DNA of 40,029 nt from Rikenellaceae bacterium (GTDB taxonomy: Bacteria; Bacteroidota; Bacteroidia; Bacteroidales; Rikenellaceae). This document shows positions 33,861-40,029 of the stretch, piece by piece; positions within the stretch are counted from its first letter, which is position 1; every line of letters begins with the position of its first letter. The translations under genes and the position numbers were made by a program. The notes under the pieces are model-generated. The model did no database searches and was not told the DNA's origin. It saw nothing but the letters and a program-made list of their open reading frames with translations. The DNA lies in the NCBI GenBank assembly GCA_030529085.1, contig JAUMXM010000016.1:1-40029 (forward strand), given 5' to 3'.

Positions 33861-33941
33861 TTAAGGGGAATAAGGATATTAAGGGTTGCTAAGGTATTCC
33901 TTTAATCACCCTTAGTTGCCCTTAGTCACCCGTTCCCCTTT
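33861..33941. repeat. Quasi-palindromic array of TAAGG words
   Basis: TAAGG occurs at 33862, 33871, 33880 and 33890, and its complement at 33910 and 33920 (CCTTT at 33899). The outer arms AAGGGGAA (33863-33870) and TTCCCCTT (33933-33940) pair perfectly, and 33879-33894 pairs with 33910-33925 at about 12 of 16 positions. No reading frame explains it. It may be an intergenic mobile repeat or a binding array. The rest of this 366-base gap (33942-34097) shows only AT-rich DNA and a near-palindrome AAAGGGGCCTCTTT at 33999-34012. Confidence 0.7.
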
Positions 33942-34097
33942 CCTCTATCCGTTAGGGCTCGAAAAAAACTGCTCCCTAAAATCGTGTATTTCGGCCGTAA
34001 AGGGGCCTCTTTGCTTACAATATGAAAGCAAAAATAGGGCATAGACTTTGTATCGAAAAGCAAAACGGCGAGCAGAGGGTGTAGCGTTATTAAAAAA

Positions 34098-34129
34098 GTT
34101 GCATAATAGGATGAAAAACTGTAACTTTG
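34098..34129 (+). promoter_or_regulatory. Promoter of gdhA
   Basis: GTTG at 34098-34101, a 20-base spacer, TAACTTTG at 34122-34129. The start codon is 38 bases downstream. Confidence 0.65.
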
Positions 34130-34166
34130 TCGCCGAAAAAATGACTAAAAACATCTGTTGAGTCCT

Positions 34167-35522
34167 ATGAACGAACAAGCAAAACTGTATGTAGAGGAGT
34201 TTATGGCACGCATCGTAGCCAAGAACCCCAACGAGCCCGAGTTTCACCAGGCAGTACGCGAGGTTGCCGAGTCGCTGGCACCCCACATCGTAGCCAGCCC
34301 CGTGCTGCAAAAGATGAAGATTCTGGAGCGCATCGCCGAGCCCGAACGTGTGATTATCTTCCGCGTGCCCTGGCTCAATGACAAAGGCGAAGTGGAGATC
34401 AACCGCGGCTACCGCGTACAGATGAACAGCGCCATCGGCCCCTACAAGGGCGGTATTCGTTTCCACCCCTCGGTAAACCTCTCGATTCTGAAGTTCCTGG
34501 CCTTCGAGCAGACCTTCAAGAACTCGCTCACCACGCTCCCCATGGGCGGCGGTAAGGGTGGCTCGGACTTCAACCCCAAAGGCAAGTCGGACAACGAGGT
34601 GATGCGCTTCTGCCAATCCTTCATGACCGAGCTGCAGAAATACATCGGCCACGATACGGATGTCCCCGCAGGAGACATTGGTGTAGGTGGTCGCGAGGTG
34701 GGCTTCATGTTTGGCCAATACAAGCGTCTGCGCGACGAATTCACGGGTACGCTCACCGGCAAGGGTCGTGATTGGGGTGGCTCGCCGCTCCGTCCCGAGG
34801 CTACGGGCTACGGCACCTGCTACTTCGCCGAGGAGATGCTCGCCACGCGCGGCGAGTCGTTCCAGGGCAAGACGGTCTGCATCTCGGGCTCGGGTAACGT
34901 GGCCCAGTATGCCTGCCGCAAGGCTATCGAGCTGGGTGCCAAGGTGGTGACCCTCTCCGACTCGACGGGCTACATCTACGACCCCGAGGGCATCGACCTC
35001 GAGAAGTGGGAGTATGTCATGGAGCTCAAGAATATCTTCCGCGGCCGCATCCGCGAGTATGCCGAGCAGTACCCCTCGGCTGTCTACCACGAGGGTCAGC
35101 GTCCCTGGGGCGAGAAGTGCGATATCGCCATGCCCTGCGCCACGCAGAACGAGCTCAACGGCGAGGAGGCTGCCATGCTGGTCAAGAATGGCTGCATCTG
35201 CGTAGCTGAGGGTGCCAACATGCCCTCGACCCCCGAGGCAATCCGCTGCTTCCAGGAGAACAAGCTGCTCTACGCCCCGGGTAAGGCCTCGAATGCCGGT
35301 GGTGTGGCCACCTCGGGTCTGGAGATGTGCCAGAACTCGATGCGCCTGACCTGGTCGCCCGAGGAGGTTGACGAGAAACTGCACTCGATCATGAAAAACA
35401 TCCACGAGATGTGCGTGAAGTACGGCACCGAGGAGGATGGCTACGTGAACTACGTGCTGGGCGCCAATGTGGGTGGCTTCATGAAGGTCGCCAACGCAAT
35501 GCTGGCTCAGGGCTTGGTGTAG
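34167..35522 (+). CDS. gdhA: Glutamate dehydrogenase (hexameric, GdhA type)
   Basis: A 451-aa enzyme interconverting 2-oxoglutarate plus ammonia and glutamate. YRVQMNSAIGPYKGGIRFHP, LPMGGGKGGSDFNPKGKSD (catalytic Lys region), DVPAGDIGVGGREVGFMFGQYK (catalytic Asp) and the Rossmann motif SGSGNVAQYA are visible. It resembles the small NADP-type hexameric enzymes; cofactor preference is inferred. A TTG three codons upstream opens the frame, but ATG at 34167 is the normal start. It is monocistronic, with a promoter and a terminator of its own. Confidence 0.93.
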   Translation: MNEQAKLYVEEFMARIVAKNPNEPEFHQAVREVAESLAPHIVASPVLQKMKILERIAEPERVIIFRVPWLNDKGEVEINRGYRVQMNSAIGPYKGGIRFHPSVNLSILKFLAFEQTFKNSLTTLPMGGGKGGSDFNPKGKSDNEVMRFCQSFMTELQKYIGHDTDVPAGDIGVGGREVGFMFGQYKRLRDEFTGTLTGKGRDWGGSPLRPEATGYGTCYFAEEMLATRGESFQGKTVCISGSGNVAQYACRKAIELGAKVVTLSDSTGYIYDPEGIDLEKWEYVMELKNIFRGRIREYAEQYPSAVYHEGQRPWGEKCDIAMPCATQNELNGEEAAMLVKNGCICVAEGANMPSTPEAIRCFQENKLLYAPGKASNAGGVATSGLEMCQNSMRLTWSPEEVDEKLHSIMKNIHEMCVKYGTEEDGYVNYVLGANVGGFMKVANAMLAQGLV

Positions 35523-35566
35523 AGAATTAAGAATTAAAAAATTAGGGTTCTAAATCCAAAATTAAA

Positions 35567-35598
35567 GGAGGAGGCTGTGAAGCTTCCTCCCTTTTTTT
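35567..35598 (+). terminator. Rho-independent terminator after gdhA
   Basis: A 10-bp stem GGAGGAGGCT/AGCTTCCTCC (one G-U), loop GTGA, followed by C and seven T residues. Confidence 0.85.
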
Positions 35599-35600
35599 GT

Positions 35601-35608
35601 TATCTTTG
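35601..35608 (+). promoter_or_regulatory. -7 element (TATCTTTG) for the glycosidase-like gene
   Basis: A perfect TAnnTTTG match directly after the gdhA terminator and 18 bases before the start codon. Confidence 0.5.
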
Positions 35609-35626
35609 TAAAAATTAGTCGAACCT

Positions 35627-37231
35627 ATGAAACGCTTTTTTACTCTTCTTGTGGCCCTGGCAGCCACCACCATCCTCTATGCGCAGCCGACCGTGGAGCG
35701 CTGGGGCTGCTTCGAGGTTTCGTTCAAGCACACCGTAAAAGGGGGCGAGAATCCCTTTGCCGTGACGCTGGAGGCCACCTTCACGCAGGGCGATAAGGCA
35801 CTCACCGTCAAAGGCTTCTACGACGGCGACAACACCTACCGCATCCGCTTCATGCCCACCGAGGAGGGTACCTGGCACTACACCACGCGCAGCTCTGCAC
35901 GCACGATGAATCGCCAACGAGGCACCCTCGAGGCTGTAGCCCCGACGGGCGACAACCACGGCCCCGTGACCACCGACGAGGATCAAGGTTTCCGCTATGC
36001 CGACGGCAAGCGTTACCACCCCTTCGGCACGACGACCTACGCCCTCTCACTCTTCCGCCCCTCGACCCAGGAGAAGACCCTGCGCGCGCTCGAGGCCTCG
36101 GGCTTCAACAAGACCCGCTTCTGCATCCTGCCCAAGGACTACCCCACCGAGCTCGAGCAGCCGACCATTTTCCCCTTTGAGATGAAGAGCTGCACGACCA
36201 ACGCCGAGGGTAAGAAGGTCTACGAGTGGGATTTCGAACGCCCCAACCCCCTATTCTTCCAAAACGTTGATCGCCGTATTCTCGACCTGCAACGGTTGGG
36301 CATCGAGGCCGACCTGATCCTCTTCCACCCCTACGACCGAGGCATGTGGGGTTTCGACGACATGGGCTTCGAGGGAGATTGCCGCTACCTCGACTACCTC
36401 ATCGCCCGCGTGGGCAGCTACCGCAACGTATGGTGGTCGCTGGCCAACGAGTGGGACCTGGTGCGTACCAAAACCGAGGAGGATTGGCGCGGCCTGACAC
36501 GCCACGTGGTGGCAGCCGATCCCTACCGCCACCTCTGCTCGATACACGGCGGCTCGGCGGTCTACTTCGACTACCACATGCCCGAATATACCCACGTCAG
36601 CTTCCAGGACGAGGGACCGCTCTACACGATGACCGCCTCGGGTACGATGCGCCAAATCTTCCACAAGCCCGTCATCGCCGACGAAATTGGCTACGAGGGC
36701 AACACCTCGATGCGCTGGGCGCGCTGGAGTCCGCAGTTTATGACCCACCTGGTGACCAACGGCATCATGGGCGGCATCTACGTCACGCACGGCGCCTGCT
36801 ACAACACCGGCGAGGAGGATTGGGTCTACTGGTCGGATGGTGGCGATATGGAGGGTGAAAGCTGGAAGCGTATCGCCTTCCTACGTCAGATTGTCGAGGA
36901 GGCACCCAACCCGATACGCCCTGCCGACATCAGCCGCGACGAGGTGACCTCAACGGCCGGCGAGGGATACTACTTTGTCTATTTCGGGCAGCAGATTCAG
37001 CGCGATTGGGCTTTCAACATCCCCCGCTCGAACCAACGCTTTAAGCGCGGCGAGGAGGGACAGCAGTTCCAAGTGGAGATCATCGACCTGTGGAACATGA
37101 CCATCGAGCGTTGCCCGACGATCTTCGAGGCTACAAAGGTGATCGACTACCGCCACTACGACAAGAACCACCGCCAGGTGCAGCTCCCCGAAACCCCCTA
37201 CCTGCTGCTCCGCATCACACGCGTGGAATAA
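35627..37231 (+). CDS. Exported glycoside hydrolase-like protein (DUF5060-DUF4038-DUF5605)
   Basis: A 534-aa protein with a cleavable signal peptide (ILYA-QPTV). An N-terminal beta domain (about 24-110, VERWGCFEVSFKH; FYDGDNTYRIRFMPTEEGTWHY) matches DUF5060. A TIM barrel (about 120-420) opens with RYADGKRYHPFGTTTYAL, a DUF4038/apiosidase-like mark. Likely catalytic acids are Glu275 in WWSLANEWD and Glu353 in VIADEIGYEG, placed as in clan GH-A enzymes. A C-terminal beta domain ends the protein. It probably removes sugars from plant or host glycans in the periplasm. No SusC/SusD pair or other polysaccharide genes are nearby, so the substrate is unknown. Confidence 0.82.
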   Translation: MKRFFTLLVALAATTILYAQPTVERWGCFEVSFKHTVKGGENPFAVTLEATFTQGDKALTVKGFYDGDNTYRIRFMPTEEGTWHYTTRSSARTMNRQRGTLEAVAPTGDNHGPVTTDEDQGFRYADGKRYHPFGTTTYALSLFRPSTQEKTLRALEASGFNKTRFCILPKDYPTELEQPTIFPFEMKSCTTNAEGKKVYEWDFERPNPLFFQNVDRRILDLQRLGIEADLILFHPYDRGMWGFDDMGFEGDCRYLDYLIARVGSYRNVWWSLANEWDLVRTKTEEDWRGLTRHVVAADPYRHLCSIHGGSAVYFDYHMPEYTHVSFQDEGPLYTMTASGTMRQIFHKPVIADEIGYEGNTSMRWARWSPQFMTHLVTNGIMGGIYVTHGACYNTGEEDWVYWSDGGDMEGESWKRIAFLRQIVEEAPNPIRPADISRDEVTSTAGEGYYFVYFGQQIQRDWAFNIPRSNQRFKRGEEGQQFQVEIIDLWNMTIERCPTIFEATKVIDYRHYDKNHRQVQLPETPYLLLRITRVE

Positions 37232-37255
37232 CGACAGATAGTAAAAAGAGAGAAT

Positions 37256-37292
37256 AAAAAGCCCCCAAAAGCATAAACTTTTGGGGGCTTTT
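37256..37292. terminator. Bidirectional terminator
   Basis: An 11-bp stem GCCCCCAAAAG/CTTTTGGGGGC around CATAAA, flanked by A5 and T4 tracts, between convergent genes. Confidence 0.85.
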
Positions 37293-37334
37293 CATAGGCT
37301 TTGAGCCCGTTATTATTCGCTATACGCGCTCCGT

Positions 37335-39452
37335 TTACTTACCCAAGATCTTATCGATGAGTGCCGATGTGGCGGGCTTGTGGCCGCGGAACTTCACGTA
37401 GAGCTCCATGGGGTGCTCCGTACCGCCCTTCGAGAGGATGTTCTCGCGGAACGAAGTGGCAACCTCCTCGTTGAAGATGCCGTTCTCCTTGAACATCGCA
37501 AAGGCATCGGCCTCGAGTACCTCGGCCCACTTGTAGCCGTAGTAGCCGGCTGCGTAGCCGCCCGAGAAGATGTGCGAGAACGAGGGTGCCATTGCCGTAC
37601 CGGCTACGACGGGAAGCACCTGCGTCGAGGCCATGGCCTGCTGCTCGAACTGCTCGACATCACCCTCGAAAGGCTCCGTGAGCGTGTGCCAAGCCATATC
37701 GCTGATACCGAACGAGAGCTGGCGCACATTGAGGTAGGCAGCCAGGTAGTTCTGGGCAGCCACGATGCGCTCGATGATCTCCTGAGGCATCTTCTCACCC
37801 GTCTCGTAGTGCTCGGCCCAGAGGTCGAGGAACTCCTTCTCTACGCCCCAATTCTCCAGAATCTGCGACGGGAGCTCCACAAAGTCACGATAGACCGACG
37901 TACCGGTCATCGAGCCAAACTCTCCCTCGGCCAGGATGCCGTGCAGACCGTGACCAAACTCGTGAAGGAAGGTCTCAACCTCGTCGTAGGTCAGCAGTGC
38001 GGGTTTCGTCTCGGTGGGCTTCGAGAAATTCATCACGAGCGACACCAGGGGGCGCGTCTCAACACCGTCAACCGTCTTCATGCCGCGGAAATCGGTCATC
38101 CAGGCACCGGCACGCTTCGTCGAGCGGGGGTGGAAGTCGAGGTAGAGGACAGCCATGAAGCGACCATCCTTGTCGGTCACCTCATAGACAACCGTCTCGG
38201 GGTGGTAGCCCTCGATCTCGGTCGTGGGCGTAAAGTTCAAGCCATAGAGCTTGTTGGCCAGCAGGAATACACCCTTCTTTACCTTCTCAAGCTCGAAGTA
38301 GGGCTTCACCAACTCATCCGACAGGGCATACTTCTCGTCCTTGTACTGCTCGGTGTAGTAGGCCCAATCCCAGGGCATCAGCTTGCCCTCGAAACCCTTC
38401 GAGGCAGCGTAGGCCTGAATCATCCGGTAGTCGGCATCGGCCTGCTCCTTGGTGGCGGCGCGCAGCTCCTCAAGGAAGCCGTTCACGGTCGCCGTATTCT
38501 CGGCCATTCGCTCCTCGAGCACATAGTCGGCATAGGTCTCATAACCCAGCAGGTTGGCAATCTTGAGGCGCGTATTGACGATACCCTTGATCACCTCCGT
38601 GTTGTCGAACTCGCCACCCAGGGCGCGCGAATTCGAGGCCTTCCACAGCTGCTCCTTGAGGGCACGATTCGACGAGTAGGTCAAGAAGGGGATGTAGCTC
38701 GGAGCCTGCAAGGTCACCGTCCAACCCTTCTCACCACGCGCCTTGGCCTCGGCAGCCAGCGCCTCCTTTACAAAGGCGGGCAGCTCGGCTACATCCTTGG
38801 CGTTGGTGATGTTGAGCGTATAGGCATTGGTCGCTTTCAGGGCATTCTGGCCAAAGGTCAGCGTCAGCTTCGAAAGCTCGTTCGAGTAGTCGCGATAGAG
38901 GGCCTTATCCTCCTCCGAGAGGGCAGCACCACCGCGTGCAAAACCCTTGTAGCTATCCTCCAGGAGTTTCTTCTCGATCTTCGAGAGGCCGAACTTCGAG
39001 CCCTCGTAGACCGCCTTCACACGGGCGAAAAGTTCGGGGTTGAGCGAGATATCGTTGCTCAGCTCGGTCAGTTTGGGCTGCAGGCGCTGTGCCACCTCCT
39101 GCATCTCGGGCGTAGCATCGGTACCCATCAGGTTGTAGAAGACACCCGACACGCGGTTCAGCAACTCACCCTGGCGCTCCAGGGCCAAAATCGTGTTGCC
39201 GAAGGTCGGCTTGGCGGGGTTCTTGACGATCGCCTCGATCTCGGCGCGCGTGCAGGCGATAGCTGCATCGATGGCCGGCTCGAAGTGCTCGAGCTTAATG
39301 AGCGAGAAGGGGGGCGTCTGATGGGGCGTATCCCACTCCATCAGCAGCGGATTGGTCGTATCCAGCTCGGGATACTCGGCCTTCGGGATGGAGTTATCTC
39401 CACACGATGCGGCCAGAACAGCAAGTGCCATAATCCAAAGTTTTTTCATCAT
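37335..39452 (-). CDS. M3 family zinc metallopeptidase (Dcp/oligopeptidase A type), lipoprotein
   Basis: A 705-aa lipoprotein (lipobox LAASC, then G-D-N). The M3 catalytic motif HEFGH is at 497-501 (zinc ligands His497 and His501, base Glu498), within TFLHEFGHGLHGIL. Family marks DKDGRFMAVLYLDFHPR before it, and FSHIFSGGYAAGYYGYKWAEVLEADAF near the C-terminus, are intact. Such enzymes (Dcp, OpdA) cleave dipeptides or internal bonds of short peptides; here it should be periplasmic and membrane-bound. Two ATG codons and a GTG lie at the start; ATG at 39452 was taken. It follows a second M3 gene by 32 bases. Confidence 0.9.
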   Translation of the reverse strand: MMKKLWIMALAVLAASCGDNSIPKAEYPELDTTNPLLMEWDTPHQTPPFSLIKLEHFEPAIDAAIACTRAEIEAIVKNPAKPTFGNTILALERQGELLNRVSGVFYNLMGTDATPEMQEVAQRLQPKLTELSNDISLNPELFARVKAVYEGSKFGLSKIEKKLLEDSYKGFARGGAALSEEDKALYRDYSNELSKLTLTFGQNALKATNAYTLNITNAKDVAELPAFVKEALAAEAKARGEKGWTVTLQAPSYIPFLTYSSNRALKEQLWKASNSRALGGEFDNTEVIKGIVNTRLKIANLLGYETYADYVLEERMAENTATVNGFLEELRAATKEQADADYRMIQAYAASKGFEGKLMPWDWAYYTEQYKDEKYALSDELVKPYFELEKVKKGVFLLANKLYGLNFTPTTEIEGYHPETVVYEVTDKDGRFMAVLYLDFHPRSTKRAGAWMTDFRGMKTVDGVETRPLVSLVMNFSKPTETKPALLTYDEVETFLHEFGHGLHGILAEGEFGSMTGTSVYRDFVELPSQILENWGVEKEFLDLWAEHYETGEKMPQEIIERIVAAQNYLAAYLNVRQLSFGISDMAWHTLTEPFEGDVEQFEQQAMASTQVLPVVAGTAMAPSFSHIFSGGYAAGYYGYKWAEVLEADAFAMFKENGIFNEEVATSFRENILSKGGTEHPMELYVKFRGHKPATSALIDKILGK

Positions 39453-39484
39453 CACGTTTGCTTATTGAGTTAAAAAAATTATCG

Positions 39485-40029
39485 TTACTTCCATTCAACA
39501 AGGTTTGCCGGACGAAGCTCCAAAACCGGCTCCTCGGCACCCTCCTCGGCGTTCATATCTCCGCCACTCGCTTCGCTCTCCTCCTCGGGGGCCGGCTTCT
39601 CGATCAGACCACGCCCCAGGAGCATCGCCTCCTTGTCGGGATCCTGACCGCGGAAGGCGCGGTAGAGCGACATGCCATCCTGCTGACCGCCCGCCTCGAG
39701 GAGCTTGCGGAAGCGAGCTGCGATGTGGCGGTTGAAGGCGTCACCACTCTCGACAAAGGCGGCAAAGGCATCCTTATCGAGCACCTCGGCCCAGATGTAG
39801 AAGTAGTAGCCAGCCGAGTAGCCGCCATCGAAGATGTGGCTGAAGTAGGGGTAGCGGTAGCGAGGCTCGATCTCGGTATTCATGCCGCGCTGCTCGTAGA
39901 GGGCATTATATTCGAATGCCATCGGATCGAAAGGCTCGTAGTTCGTAATGGAGTGAATATCGAGGTCCGAAAGGGCTGCCGCCACCAACTCGGTGGTCGC
40001 AAAGCCCTGGTTGAAGAGTTCGCTACGAC
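39485..40029 (-). CDS. M3 family metallopeptidase, C-terminal part (5' end outside window)
   Basis: The frame is open from the right window edge; the visible 180 or so residues begin RSELFNQGFATTELVAAALSDLDIH and contain FSHIFDGGYSAGYYFYIWAEVLDKDAF, which aligns with the C-terminal region of the neighbouring M3 peptidase. The HExxH motif would lie outside the window. After the M3 fold ends (about GLIEKP), there is an acidic tail of about 40 residues rich in Glu, Ala and Pro that the neighbour lacks. The two genes are a tandem paralogous pair and probably one transcript. Confidence 0.85.
   Translation of the reverse strand, partial: RSELFNQGFATTELVAAALSDLDIHSITNYEPFDPMAFEYNALYEQRGMNTEIEPRYRYPYFSHIFDGGYSAGYYFYIWAEVLDKDAFAAFVESGDAFNRHIAARFRKLLEAGGQQDGMSLYRAFRGQDPDKEAMLLGRGLIEKPAPEEESEASGGDMNAEEGAEEPVLELRPANLVEWK

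Noticed and set aside
34029..34036. TATTTTTG on the minus strand in the gdhA upstream gap, a possible promoter
   Set aside because: The nearest -33 candidate is at 24 bases, too far, and no minus-strand gene or clear small RNA lies downstream before the DUF4923 gene.
1..40029. tRNA, rRNA, CRISPR, transposase or integrase genes
   Set aside because: Intergenic gaps are short and none shows cloverleaf-like, spacer-repeat or insertion-sequence features; no mobile-element protein was recognised in any frame.

Overview
The window reads as chromosomal DNA from a GC-rich member of the Bacteroidales, most likely Alistipes or a close Rikenellaceae relative. This is inferred from three things: Bacteroidota-type promoters (TTTG, about 19-21 bases, TAnnTTTG) ahead of many genes, families largely restricted to Bacteroidota (DUF4493, PCMD, DUF4923, UpxY-like NusG paralogues, 'putative porin'), and strong TCG/CTC/GCC codon bias. 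I saw no tRNA, rRNA, CRISPR array, insertion sequence or phage gene. The genes are densely packed and almost every convergent junction has a hairpin terminator.

Left part (1-5084): the 3' end of a Tyr/Gly-rich protein, a small HTH protein, then a compact catabolic cluster. A BKACE (DUF849) beta-keto-acid cleavage enzyme and a DUF1537 acid-sugar kinase run rightward and meet, tail to tail, an ACS-type MFS transporter and an Asp/Glu-racemase-family protein running leftward. Together they suggest uptake and breakdown of an unidentified small hydroxy/keto acid.

Region 5190-13536: one leftward operon of five surface lipoproteins (fimbrillin-like; DUF4493; DUF4493; DUF4493+FN3-like+PCMD; FN3-like+PCMD). 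It looks like a surface appendage or adhesin locus. A divergent promoter drives two tandem paralogous outer-membrane barrel proteins (13785-15418).

Region 15490-25043: mostly envelope genes. A NUDIX hydrolase, a BamA/TamA-like barrel protein and an L,D-transpeptidase lipoprotein form one leftward operon. An S9 dipeptidyl-peptidase-like lipoprotein runs rightward. A second leftward operon holds a putative porin, a lytic transglycosylase and an orphan UpxY/NusG-like elongation factor, followed upstream by phosphatidylserine synthase.

Region 25135-40029: mannose-1-phosphate guanylyltransferase and MurF; then a MazG-like pyrophosphohydrolase, OPT peptide transporter, PepT, NAD synthetase and DUF4923 protein in a row (peptide uptake and hydrolysis plus housekeeping). 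Next come an intergenic region with an unusual quasi-palindromic TAAGG array, glutamate dehydrogenase, an exported DUF4038-type glycosidase candidate, and two tandem leftward M3 metallopeptidases, the second cut by the window edge.

Several CDS starts were placed downstream of the longest open frame because the longer frame began with TTG/GTG, overlapped a promoter, or lay upstream of a clear signal peptide.
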